DNA of 43,349 nucleotides from Thiobacillus sp. (lineage in GTDB: Bacteria > Pseudomonadota > Gammaproteobacteria > Burkholderiales > Thiobacillaceae): NCBI GenBank assembly GCA_030680405.1, contig JAUXVT010000023.1, positions 1 through 43,349 on the forward strand, written 5' to 3'. The position numbers and the translations under genes are program-made. The notes under the pieces are model-generated. The model did not search any database, had not been told where the DNA came from, and saw only the letters and a program-made list of their open reading frames with translations. Below, one piece after another: positions 1 through 7,267 of the stretch. Numbering within the stretch: the first letter of the stretch is position 1; the number at the start of each line of letters is the position of its first letter.

Positions 1-80
1 GCTGGCGAAGTGGCGGGCGTCCCGACAGCTAGCTGGAAAACGGACTTGGCAAGGTCAACGGCTACGGTAGTAGACTTCAT
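1..80 (-). mobile_element. IS110-family recombinase, N-terminal fragment (runs off window)
   Basis: Reading leftward from the ATG at position 80, the peptide begins MKSTTVAVDLAKSVFQLAVG. That matches the N-terminus of IS110-family DEDD recombinases, where the aspartate of VAVDLAK is the first catalytic acid of the RuvC-like domain. A strong ribosome binding site (AAAGGAG, about 6 bases upstream) supports the start. Only about 26 codons lie in the window, so I cannot say whether the gene is intact. The non-coding end of the element should lie to the right of position 80. In this family that end can encode the guide (bridge) RNA. Confidence 0.8.
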
Positions 81-405
81 CTCGGACTCCTTTCGTTGAA
101 GACATCTGATCCCCATCCCCATGAAGACCAGTGACGCCAACTATGGCAACAAAAAGACGGGGGAGTCCATCCCATCACTCAAGGGGTCGGGGGCAGACTC
201 CCTGCATGCAGGGGATGCAACCGGGGATCGTCTACGAGCGCAGCCGCGCGCAAGTGCAGGCCGATATCGACCGCGCCAATCCGGCATTGCGGCAAGCCAG
301 GCGGTGGCAGCGGAATACGCTTGAGCACAGCAAGCCGGCCTCGCAGGAATCGCACACACCACACGCATTTGATGGCTTGCAACTCGAATAAGAGGTGACA
401 GAAAG
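81..405. other. IS110 non-coding end and a possible small ORF remnant
   Basis: This gap holds the 5' non-coding side of the IS110 recombinase and no clear gene. A perfect 14-base palindrome, CCCTGCATGCAGGG, lies at 200-213 and may mark structure at or near the element end. From an ATG at 215, a 58-codon reading frame runs to a stop at 389-391, 14 bases before the next gene. Its peptide (starting MQPGIVYERSRAQ) is charged and helical and could be the truncated tail of a gene disrupted by the insertion. I do not recognise its family. The true boundary of the IS is not determined. Confidence 0.35.
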
Positions 406-755
406 ATGAGCAGATCCATGACCGTTGTGGTTTTATCCGCCCTCGTATTGCCCGGCGCCGGCCATCTCTTCCTAAACACGCTCGACGCGGCGTCGCATTG
501 ATCATGATTAGCCTGGCTTGCCTGTGGATCATCGTTGACAGGGCGATGCTGCAAGCTTCGACCGTCCTCGAGAGATTGGAGTCTGAAGGGGGCGCTCTCG
601 ATGCAGGCCAGCTCTCGGACTTGGTCACCCAGACGTCAAGCAGTTCGGGAAGTACCGTCACCACGGTTGCCACGCTTGTACTGGCCGGCTGTTGGCTGGT
701 CGGAATAGCCGATGTTTACCGGCTCGGCAAGAAGAAGGACGGGCAAACTTCGTAA
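406..755 (+). pseudogene. Small membrane protein, single-base frameshift
   Basis: Two overlapping frames together make one protein. The first, from ATG 406 behind GAGGTGACAG, reads MSRSMTVVVLSALVLPGAGH and then LFLNTLDAASH-stop at about 501. The second reads on as IMISLACLWIIVDRAML... to a stop at 753-755. Adding one A to the AAA run at 474-476 joins them as GHLFLKHARRGVALIMISLA, a natural join between a PGAGH motif and a membrane helix. A second helix (about residues 85-105 of the joined product, ATLVLAGCWLVGIADVYRL) and a charged tail follow. The repaired length is about 116 residues. Function is unknown. The break is either a real inactivating deletion or a homopolymer error in the sequence. 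Confidence 0.65.
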
Positions 756-872
756 GGGCATTTGTGGTGTGGAAGATGGCCTGGTCCGCACCTGCAACGG
801 CCAGGGCTATGCGGTCTCGGTCAGCTTCGGATTGTTTTTTCGAAGAAATCGGTTTCCGTAAATAAATAAAAA

Positions 873-1292
873 ATGGCGAACAGAAAATCGAAGCTGAGCT
901 TTTTGATCCTGCACGCAGCACTGCTCGCGACGGTCCTGTTCGCATCGCTGGCCGATGCGGCCACCCTGTCGCTTGCCGCCAAAAATGAGATCGAGTCATT
1001 GCTGTCGAGGCTTGAGGCATCTGGTTGCCAGTTCTATCGAAATGGGTCCTGGCATTCTTCCGGGGAGGCTCAGTCGCACCTTGTCCGGAAACTGGATTAC
1101 CTGGTGGGCAAGCGTGCTGTCGCAAGTGCTGAACAGTTCATCGAACGGGCAGCAACAAAGAGCAGCATTACTGGCCGGGCTTACCTGGTCAAGTGCGGCA
1201 GCAGCCCGCCTGTGCAAAGCGGCACGTGGTTTTTCTCCCAGTTGCAGGCCATGCGCGCCACTTCCCCTGCGCCGGCATCATCGCCCAAGTGA
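873..1292 (+). CDS. DUF5329 family secreted protein
   Basis: The 139-residue protein has a signal peptide (basic N-terminus, hydrophobic residues about 9-24, cleavage near ADA). A short domain with the pattern EIESLLSRLEASGCQFYRNG and a later KLDYLVGK / IERAATKSS stretch fits DUF5329. Two cysteines (in SGCQF and VKCGS) could form a disulfide in the periplasm. The ribosome binding site is poor because the sequence just upstream is AT-rich. The product is expected in the periplasm and its role is unknown. It stands alone: the neighbouring reading frames on both sides are separated by more than 100 bases. Confidence 0.7.
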   Translation: MANRKSKLSFLILHAALLATVLFASLADAATLSLAAKNEIESLLSRLEASGCQFYRNGSWHSSGEAQSHLVRKLDYLVGKRAVASAEQFIERAATKSSITGRAYLVKCGSSPPVQSGTWFFSQLQAMRATSPAPASSPK

Positions 1293-1430
1293 GTCGACTC
1301 CTCTTCCTTTCTGCCGCCTCGCCGAGAAACAAACTACCAAGGGGATAGATCAAGCCGACCCCTTTATCTTGTTCAGGATTTGAAGTATGCCATGACGAGT
1401 ATCATGGCCATTCAACGACTGGGGTTCTTC

Positions 1431-1802
1431 ATGCGGATAAAGATCATCGTTTCTGCCGCGCTGCTTTCACTGGGGTTCGTCCTCCCGGCTGGGGCCAGTC
1501 CTCGCACCCTGCCTGTGTCGCCTGCTCTGGAGATGGCAACACCCCCCATGAATGAACCCCGGCAAAAGCCGGTCATGCCTCTGGTGTCGCCACGCGGCCA
1601 ACTGCTTTACGAGAACCACTGCATGTCCTGCCACGAGAGCGTCGTTCACATCCGTACCGGGCGGCACACCCAGTCGCTGCCGGAATTGCGGGCTCGAGTG
1701 TTGCACTGGGCTGAGTATTTGCAGCTGCACTGGGGCAAGGAAGAGGTCGAGGATGTCGCAAACCACCTCAACAGCCAGTACTACAAGTTCGAATCCCGCT
1801 AG
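1431..1802 (+). CDS. Exported one-heme cytochrome c-like protein
   Basis: I chose ATG 1431 because it gives a clean signal peptide (MRIKIIVSAALLSLGFVLPA, cleavage near AGA-SP); an upstream in-frame ATG at 1380 would add 17 unlikely residues. The 123-residue product has one heme-binding CMSCH motif at residues 64-68. The 55 residues after it contain no methionine, so the usual Met axial ligand is missing. Histidines at about 73, 79, 92, 100 and 112 are alternatives. It is predicted to be a small periplasmic or membrane-anchored c-type heme protein, perhaps an electron carrier or heme-based sensor. No oxidase or dehydrogenase subunit lies beside it. Confidence 0.7.
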   Translation: MRIKIIVSAALLSLGFVLPAGASPRTLPVSPALEMATPPMNEPRQKPVMPLVSPRGQLLYENHCMSCHESVVHIRTGRHTQSLPELRARVLHWAEYLQLHWGKEEVEDVANHLNSQYYKFESR

Positions 1803-1874
1803 AGGATGATCGAACCAAGCCCCCGCCACGGGATCCTGGTTCGAGGGGCAGTAAATGGAATCAGGCGCTTGGCA

Positions 1875-2309
1875 TCATTCCTCTGTGGCGCGGCGCCATG
1901 CGTGCGCGTAAAACCCGGTGTCGATTTCGTAGTCGAAATAGTGGGCTCCATCCGGAGCGCGAAATACGGCGAAACAGCCTTCCTGATACCCCTTTTTCTC
2001 AATGAAAGCATTGCAGTAGGCATTGTTCTTCTCGTCAAAACGCCATGTGCCCGTTCCTTCTTTGGCACGGAAACCTGTTCTATAGACAGAGCCATCGGGT
2101 TTAAAGATTTTCATGTGTTTCCCCGTAACCCCCTTTGAATCTATTTTGCCTGGCAAGAATTCCTTAAGCTCTGCTGTGCTCATACGGTAAAGTCCTTGCG
2201 TCTCAGCGTCCTTTTGTTTAGGGGGCGCTGTCGGAAATTCGGCTGCATAGGCAATGGTTGCCGAAGCCACAAACATGGAAAACAATAGGTCAAATCGAAA
2301 AGGCAACAT
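1875..2309 (-). CDS. Secreted protein of unknown function
   Basis: The 144-residue protein starts at the ATG at 2309 behind AACAGGAGAAAG, a good ribosome binding site. A signal peptide covers about residues 1-22 (ending TIAYA-AEF). The mature part has MSTAELKEFLPGK followed by alternating strands with GTGTWRFDEKNNAYC and a second cysteine in EGCFAVF, which suggests a small beta-rich domain closed by a disulfide. I do not recognise the family with certainty. The gene and its upstream region are visibly richer in A+T than most of the window, which may indicate acquisition from elsewhere. It is transcribed toward the cytochrome-like gene. Confidence 0.6.
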   Translation of the reverse strand: MLPFRFDLLFSMFVASATIAYAAEFPTAPPKQKDAETQGLYRMSTAELKEFLPGKIDSKGVTGKHMKIFKPDGSVYRTGFRAKEGTGTWRFDEKNNAYCNAFIEKKGYQEGCFAVFRAPDGAHYFDYEIDTGFYAHAWRRATEE

Positions 2310-2431
2310 TAAGCTTTCTCCTGTTAATAGAAGATATTGAAGCCGCTAATTCTTCAAACATAGTCGATGGGAGTTAAACGGGCTAGGCTCAAAATATTCC
2401 TCCAACCCATAACCAATCTGAGGTATTCATA

Positions 2432-3016
2432 ATGCGTATCCACAAAACCGCTTCTCTCCTGATTGCCGGACTGGTGACTGCCCTTCTCGTGCCACCCGTT
2501 GTCCTTGCCGCCGACAAGCCGATGCGCAAATCCGGGCTATGGGAAATCAGGGTGGAAAACACCATCGACGGCCAGAAGATGCCCGATCTTATGACCGTGC
2601 AAATGTGCGTCGATCAGAGCAAGGATGACCTCACTGCAGAGCCCAGGGACATGAAGAAGGGAGACGTGCGCAAACAGTGCTCGAAGATGGACATGAAGCG
2701 CACGGGGAGCGGGATGGTGGTCGACTCGGTCTGTACTGTTGGCAAGCACACAGCCACCGGGCGCACCGTAATTACCGGTAACTTCAACAGTGAATACCGC
2801 ATGGAAAACGCCACGCGCTTTACCCCACCCATGCAGGGCATGCAGACCACGTCGTCGGTCACGACCGGGAAATGGCTCGGCCCCTGCAAGCCGGGCCAGA
2901 AACACGGTTCGATGACGGTATCCGGCATGCCCGGCATGGGCCCCGGCGGCGAGTACAAGATGGATCCGGAAATGATGAAACGCATGCAGCAGATGCAGCA
3001 GAAGTACAGTCGCTAG
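2432..3016 (+). CDS. DUF3617 family periplasmic protein
   Basis: The 194-residue protein starts with a signal peptide (hydrophobic residues about 8-25, ending VVLAADK). The mature part begins RKSGLWEIRVEN, the GLWE pattern characteristic of DUF3617. Paired cysteines follow in VQMCVDQ, KQCSKM, SVCTVG and LGPCKPG. The C-terminal 40 residues are rich in methionine and glycine (SGMPGMGPGG, MMKRMQQMQQK). Function is not established. The methionine-rich tail could bind a soft metal, but that is speculation. It is expected to be periplasmic and appears to be a single-gene unit. Confidence 0.75.
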   Translation: MRIHKTASLLIAGLVTALLVPPVVLAADKPMRKSGLWEIRVENTIDGQKMPDLMTVQMCVDQSKDDLTAEPRDMKKGDVRKQCSKMDMKRTGSGMVVDSVCTVGKHTATGRTVITGNFNSEYRMENATRFTPPMQGMQTTSSVTTGKWLGPCKPGQKHGSMTVSGMPGMGPGGEYKMDPEMMKRMQQMQQKYSR

Positions 3017-3091
3017 TGTTGGATGCATGAGTGGGGGGTGCCCTCCATTGATTTACACATACCAGACCGATTACCCAAGGGGAAAAAAACG

Positions 3092-4003
3092 ATGGCCACA
3101 CCAGACACTCACAACTTTGCCGTGTTTTGCGATTTTGAAAACGTGGCCATCGGGTTGAAAGAAGGCAACTATCCGGATTTCAAGATTCGCCCTGTTCTTG
3201 AACGGCTGCTGCTCAAGGGCAGCATTGTGGTGAAGAAGGCTTACTGCGACTGGGACCGCTACAAGGAATACAAGCGGGACATGCATGAGGCGGCGTTCGA
3301 GCTGATCGAGATTCCGCATGTGCGGCAGTCGGGCAAGAATTCGGCGGATATCCGCATGGTGGTGGATGCGCTCGACCTCTGCTACACCAAGACGCATATC
3401 GATGCCTTTGTGATCATCAGCGGGGATTCGGATTTTTCGCCGCTGATCTCCAAGCTCAAGGAAAACGGCAAGAGCGTGATCGGAATCGGCGTGCGCGGCT
3501 CGGCGTCGTCGCTGCTGATCGCCAACTGCGATGAATTCATTTTTTATGAAGACCTGGTGCAGATAAAAGCGCCGCAAAAAGCCCCCGCCAAAAAACCGGC
3601 CGCGGCTGAACAACCCGTGAAAGAAACGGCCGGCGGTACGGCCAAGACGGTGAGCCCGACCCGGCGGAGAGCCCGGCCGGCGACGGAAAAATCAGCGGCA
3701 GCGGACGAAGGCCGGGCCGCGGTCAAGGCTGAACCGAGCGCCGAGGAAAAGAAGAACCGCGCGATTGAAATCGTGGTGAGCACGCTGGAGCAGCTGGTTG
3801 CGGAGCGCGGCGGCGAGGGCTACATTTCGGCGTCGCTGATCAAGAGCACCATCAAGCGAGTCCATCCGGGTTTCAGCGAATCGCAATACGGCTACAGCGC
3901 GTTTGGCAAGATCCTGGACGATGCGCATAAAAAAGGCGCGCTGGTGGTGGAAAGAAAAGAGGGCGGCGCAGTCATTGTCAGTCTGCCCCCCTCCAGGACC
4001 TGA
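3092..4003 (+). CDS. NYN domain / OST-HTH (LOTUS) domain protein
   Basis: The ATG at 3092 follows AAGGGGAAAAAAACG, so I prefer it to an in-frame start 69 bases upstream. The 303-residue protein has a PIN-like NYN nuclease fold at about residues 8-155: CDFENVA with D14, SADIRM with D86 and SGDSDF at about 110-115 supply the conserved acidic cluster. A low-complexity Ala/Lys/Pro linker (about 160-215) leads to an OST-HTH/LOTUS domain at about 225-300 (GYISASLIKSTIKRVHPGF). By family it is a probable RNA-binding or RNA-cleaving protein acting in the cytoplasm. Its substrate is unknown. The NYN plus OST-HTH layout is common in proteobacteria. Confidence 0.85.
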   Translation: MATPDTHNFAVFCDFENVAIGLKEGNYPDFKIRPVLERLLLKGSIVVKKAYCDWDRYKEYKRDMHEAAFELIEIPHVRQSGKNSADIRMVVDALDLCYTKTHIDAFVIISGDSDFSPLISKLKENGKSVIGIGVRGSASSLLIANCDEFIFYEDLVQIKAPQKAPAKKPAAAEQPVKETAGGTAKTVSPTRRRARPATEKSAAADEGRAAVKAEPSAEEKKNRAIEIVVSTLEQLVAERGGEGYISASLIKSTIKRVHPGFSESQYGYSAFGKILDDAHKKGALVVERKEGGAVIVSLPPSRT

Positions 4004-4116
4004 AGCAGGCCGTGAGCGCCAAGGAGCCGGCCTCGAGTAATTTTCCCCGGCGGCGATGCGGTTCTGGGCTTCACGCGCATCGCTAACGCGGCCAACTCCT
4101 TGCCACCGTTTTTCGG

Positions 4117-4554
4117 CTAGTGAATCTCCAGCTTCTTGGCCATGCTGGATGCTTTCTTGGGCAGGGTTAGATGCAGCAGGCCATCGGCATAGGTGGCGTC
4201 TGCGTTCTGCTCCTCGATTTCCAGCGGTAGCTGTATGGTGCGGCTGAACTTGCCGTACCAGCGTTCGCTGCACCACTCCTTGGCGCCAGAGGCCATTTTT
4301 TCCTGCTTGGATTCGGCGTTGACGGTGACCTGATTGCCGGTAATGCTGATGTCGATATCTTCCTTCTTCACGCCAGGAAGTTCCGCCGTCACCAGATAGG
4401 CGTTATCCATTTCCTGAACCTCTATTGCGATGGTCGGTTCGCTCATAGGCCGCAACATGGACCGAGTCGTTGTCGGCATGAGGTCGCGCACCATACTTTC
4501 GAAGGGATCCATCCGCGTCAAATGGAATGGATCGAAACGAGCAAGATTTGCCAT
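4117..4554 (-). CDS. Small heat shock protein, Hsp20/alpha-crystallin family
   Basis: This 145-residue ATP-independent holdase chaperone binds unfolding proteins in the cytoplasm. The alpha-crystallin domain spans about residues 40-140, with the conserved ELPGVKKEDIDISITGNQVT stretch and the ADGLLHLTLPKK stretch containing the A-x-x-x-G-x-L signature. The short N-terminal arm (FDPFHLTRMDPFESMVRDLM) is typical of bacterial class A proteins. The start is supported by TGGAGA ahead of the ATG at 4554. A candidate heat-shock promoter and a 5' stem-loop lie just upstream at 4591-4643, and the gene is otherwise monocistronic. Confidence 0.9.
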   Translation of the reverse strand: MANLARFDPFHLTRMDPFESMVRDLMPTTTRSMLRPMSEPTIAIEVQEMDNAYLVTAELPGVKKEDIDISITGNQVTVNAESKQEKMASGAKEWCSERWYGKFSRTIQLPLEIEEQNADATYADGLLHLTLPKKASSMAKKLEIH

Positions 4555-4590
4555 GATGATTTCTCCAGATGAGGGAATAAAACAACGGGC

Positions 4591-4643
4591 GTAGGCAGGA
4601 CGCCTACAACAACTAGTATGGTTCTGGGCGCGAAATTTTCAAG
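4591..4643 (-). promoter_or_regulatory. Candidate sigma-32 promoter and 5' stem-loop for hsp20
   Basis: On the minus strand, CTTGAAA (4637-4643) is followed after 13 bases by AACCATACTA (4614-4623). The CTTGAAA half matches the RpoH -35 consensus and CCAT matches the core of the -10 consensus CCCCAT. Transcription from it would start near 4607, which puts the hairpin GTAGGC / GCCTAC (4591-4607) at the very 5' end of the message. A 5'-terminal stem-loop can stabilise RNA; I see no clear pairing with the ribosome binding site that would make it a thermometer. Confidence 0.6.
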
Positions 4644-4746
4644 GAGAGAATGGCGGCCCAAGCAATCAGGGGGCACGACGATATCCATCCACTGCCCACT
4701 TCCTATAATTAGAGTTGCTTGGGTTGAGTGTGCGGAGGGATTGGAC

Positions 4747-5328
4747 ATGGCCAAGTGGATCTTCGAACCAGGACACACCGCAGCAGGGTTTGCGGTACGT
4801 CACATGATGGTCTCGCACATGCGCGGCCTGTTCAAGAACGTGCACGGCAGCATCGTGTTCGACCCGGATACCCCTACGGACACCGCCGCTGTCGAGGCGA
4901 CGATCAATGCGGCGGCGATCTGGACGGGTGACGACGAGCGCGATGCGCACTTGCGTGGCCCCGACTTCCTGAACGTGGAAAACTACCCAGTCATTGCTTT
5001 CAGCAGCCGAGAGGTTCGGCGCGTGGGTGAAACCGATTTCAGGATAGCGGGCGACCTCAGCATCCGCGGCGTCACCCGCCCGGTGGAGCTGGAAGCCCGC
5101 TATCTGGGCCGCTGGCAGTGTCCCTACTGGGAGGGCGGCAAAGACCTGGGGCCGGTGAGTCGCATCGGCTTCACTGCGACCACAACGATCAACCGCCATG
5201 ACTTCGGGGTGAACTGGAACGCGCCCATGGAAAAAGGCGGGGTGGTCGTGGGGGCGGAGGTTGCGATCACGCTGGATGTCGAGGCGATCCTCGAATCCGA
5301 TATGAAGCGGGTGGCCCAGCCGGCCTGA
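4747..5328 (+). CDS. YceI family protein (cytoplasmic type)
   Basis: The ATG at 4747 follows GCGGAGGGATTGGAC, a good ribosome binding site. The 193-residue protein has the YceI lipocalin-like fold: WIFEPGHTAAGFAVRHMMVS at the start, then LRGPDFLNVENYPVIAFSS, then GDLSIRGVTRPVELEARYLG and the closing RIGFTATTTINRHDFGVNWN. These are the family's hallmark blocks. YceI proteins bind long isoprenoid or amphiphilic lipids. Many are periplasmic, but this one lacks a signal peptide and so should act in the cytoplasm. It reads in the same direction as the downstream transporter, 85 bases away. Confidence 0.88.
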   Translation: MAKWIFEPGHTAAGFAVRHMMVSHMRGLFKNVHGSIVFDPDTPTDTAAVEATINAAAIWTGDDERDAHLRGPDFLNVENYPVIAFSSREVRRVGETDFRIAGDLSIRGVTRPVELEARYLGRWQCPYWEGGKDLGPVSRIGFTATTTINRHDFGVNWNAPMEKGGVVVGAEVAITLDVEAILESDMKRVAQPA

Positions 5329-5413
5329 TCCACATCAGGAACCAAGGGGCAGTCCCGATGATGCTCGGTCTCGATGATCTGCAGTGTTTACCGCAACGGA
5401 CGCCGTTTCGCCC

Positions 5414-6637
5414 ATGAGTGCGCCGTCGAATAAGCAGCCGCCTCCCCGCACCACGCTGCCGGCATGGCGGACCTTGCCCGCGGGCATCTGGGCATTGGGA
5501 GTCGGCTCACTGTTCATGGACACCTCCTCGGAGCTGATTCACAGCCTGCTTCCGGTTTTCATGGTCAGCGTCCTGGGGGCATCCATGGTCACCGTCGGCA
5601 TTATCGAGGGGGTGGCCGAAGCCACCGCCGCCATGGTTAAGGTCTTCTCGGGCGCACTCAGCGATTACCTCGGCCGCCGCAAGTTCCTGATGATTCTCGG
5701 CTATGCGCTCGCCGCGTTCACCAAACCGATTTTCCCACTGGCCCATTCGATCGCCTGGGTGTTCGCGGCGCGTTTCGTCGATCGCATTGGCAAAGGCATT
5801 CGCGGGGCGCCGCGCGACGCGCTGGTAGCCGACATCACGCCGCCGCAATTGCGCGGTTCCGCCTACGGGCTGCGCCAGGCGCTCGATTCGGTGGGTGCGC
5901 TGCTCGGGCCGCTGCTGGCGGTGGTGTTCATGATCGGGTTCGCCAACGATATCCGGGCGGTGATGTGGGTTGCGGTGGTGCCGGCCTTCATCGCGGTGGC
6001 CTTGCTGATGATCTATGTGCGCGAGCCCGAGCGCACGCAGGCGGACGGCGCGGTCCGGGCGCCGCTTACCCTCGCCGATGCCAGGCGCATGCCGTGGCGT
6101 TACTGGTTTATCGTGCTGCTTGGCGCGGTCTTCACGCTGGCGCGCTTCAGCGACGCTTTTTTGGTGCTGCGCGCGCAGGACGTCGGGCTCGACCTCGGCT
6201 ACGTGCCGCTGGTGATGATCGTGATGAACATCTTCTATGCAGGAGCCGCCTATCCGGCCGGCGCCGCCGCCGACCACATGAGCCAGCGCACCCTGTTGTT
6301 CCTCGGGTTGGCCCTGTTGATCGCGGCGGACCTGGTGCTGGCTTTCTCCGCATCGCCGCTGATGGCCTTCGCCGGCGCCGCGTTGTGGGGCCTGCATATG
6401 GCCTTCACGCAGGGCCTGCTGTCGAAACTGGTCGCGGACACTGCGCCCGCTGAACTGCGCGGCACGGCCTTCGGGATATTCAATCTGGTCAGCGGCGGCG
6501 CGCTGCTGCTGGCGAGCGTAATTGCAGGCGCACTATGGAGCGCTTTTGGCGCATCAGCCACGTTTCTGGCCGGCGCGGCCTTCGCCGCCATGGCGACTGT
6601 TGGCCTGCTCGTCCGCAGGCCGCGAACCGCGACCTGA
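5414..6637 (+). CDS. MFS transporter, 12 TM
   Basis: The ATG at 5414 is the likely start, giving 407 residues; a GTG at 5384 is an alternative, and neither has a clear ribosome binding site. About 12 membrane helices are visible. The loop after helix 2 carries GALSDYLGRRKF, the MFS signature, and RFVDRIGKGIRGAPRDALVA follows helix 4. The second half repeats the pattern with GAAADHMSQRTL. The RIGKGIRGAPRDAL block is found in a subgroup of MFS proteins of unassigned substrate. It should lie in the inner membrane and use the proton gradient. A strong hairpin terminator lies 141 bases downstream. Confidence 0.85.
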   Translation: MSAPSNKQPPPRTTLPAWRTLPAGIWALGVGSLFMDTSSELIHSLLPVFMVSVLGASMVTVGIIEGVAEATAAMVKVFSGALSDYLGRRKFLMILGYALAAFTKPIFPLAHSIAWVFAARFVDRIGKGIRGAPRDALVADITPPQLRGSAYGLRQALDSVGALLGPLLAVVFMIGFANDIRAVMWVAVVPAFIAVALLMIYVREPERTQADGAVRAPLTLADARRMPWRYWFIVLLGAVFTLARFSDAFLVLRAQDVGLDLGYVPLVMIVMNIFYAGAAYPAGAAADHMSQRTLLFLGLALLIAADLVLAFSASPLMAFAGAALWGLHMAFTQGLLSKLVADTAPAELRGTAFGIFNLVSGGALLLASVIAGALWSAFGASATFLAGAAFAAMATVGLLVRRPRTAT

Positions 6638-6639
6638 AC

Positions 6640-6674
6640 GTTCGGGGGCGCGACATTTTCAAGGGAGGAATGCC
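6640..6674 (-). repeat. Second copy of the hsp20 promoter block
   Basis: On the minus strand this stretch reads CCTTGAAAATGTCGCGCCC and GAAC, and matches the hsp20 upstream region at 4621-4653 at about 28 of 33 positions, including the flanks outside CTTGAAA. Here the -10 part is not recognisable. The site points left into the end of the MFS gene with no gene to drive. It may be the leftover of a duplicated heat-shock gene or a conserved short repeat. Confidence 0.5.
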
Positions 6675-6778
6675 GAGCGGATCGCCTGATGGTGCAGCGC
6701 CAGCGTTCGGCGATCCAATGGATTCGCGTCTGGATGGGCGCCATCCTGGGCCTGCCGCGAACACGCTGACGCACTCGC

Positions 6779-6804
6779 GGGGCGGCCTGGGGCCACCCCG
6801 TTTT
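6779..6804 (+). terminator. Rho-independent terminator after the MFS gene
   Basis: GGGG-c-GGCC-tgg-GGCC-a-CCCC forms an 8-bp GC stem with one internal mismatch and a 3-base loop, followed by GTTTTCCTTT. The stem and T-rich tail suit termination of rightward transcripts. It also lies just beyond the stop of the convergent DUF1059 gene. Confidence 0.65.
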
Positions 6805-6833
6805 CCTTTCCGGTTGCCACGCCCGTGTGAAGC

Positions 6834-7034
6834 TTAGGCCGCCTTGGCCATGGGCATTTCCTTCATCAACTTGCGCAACTCGTTGCGTAGTTCAGGCGTG
6901 TCTCGCTCGTTATGCACTGAGACCGCATGCTGAACGGCGGCTTCAAGAAGCTCGGCTTCGCTGTCTGCGGAAATCATGACCGTGCAGTTCATCTCGCTCG
7001 GATACTCTCTGCAATCGATGTATTTGCGTTCCAT
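6834..7034 (-). CDS. DUF1059 domain small protein
   Basis: The 66-residue protein reads RKYIDCREYPSEMNCTVMIS and ELLEAAVQHAVSVHNERDTP, which is the DUF1059 pattern. The two conserved cysteines (in IDCREYP and MNCTV) and the HAV..H block are present. The ribosome binding site GAAAGGAGGTTTCC before the ATG at 7034 is near perfect, which suggests strong expression. The protein is cytoplasmic and of unknown function; its dimeric alpha-beta fold resembles stress-associated small proteins. It is a single-gene unit. Confidence 0.85.
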   Translation of the reverse strand: MERKYIDCREYPSEMNCTVMISADSEAELLEAAVQHAVSVHNERDTPELRNELRKLMKEMPMAKAA

Positions 7035-7126
7035 GGAAACCTCCTTTCATTCACCCGAATTGACCCTGATCCAACTCGACCAGAAATCGTAAAAGGCGAA
7101 TCAATTATTTATAGCCCAGCAATCCA

Positions 7127-7154
7127 ACGGAGTCAGCTTCGAATAACTTTTCGG
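7127..7154 (+). repeat. Dispersed GTCAGCTTCGA motif, copy at 7.1 kb
   Basis: GGAGTCAGCTTCGAATAAC followed by TTTTCG resembles the stretch at 19384-19412 (GGGGTCAGCTTCGAGTCAT then TTTTTCG), and more weakly the minus strand near 1348-1370. All three copies are intergenic. The motif looks like an end of a short repeat or a REP-type element; the family is not identified. Confidence 0.35.
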
Positions 7155-7267
7155 AGTGGTCGGATTCCGCAAAGAAAGCGCAGTATGGCGAAAATAAAAG
7201 TGAAGTGGTCTCCTTTTCTTGCCGCCGAAGGCCACCACGGCGCAGGGTGCCGCCATCCGGGCGGGTG

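Noticed and set aside
4555-4607. RNA thermometer in the hsp20 leader
   Set aside because: The stem-loop is at the far 5' end, and the ribosome binding site TGGAGA has no convincing anti-SD partner.
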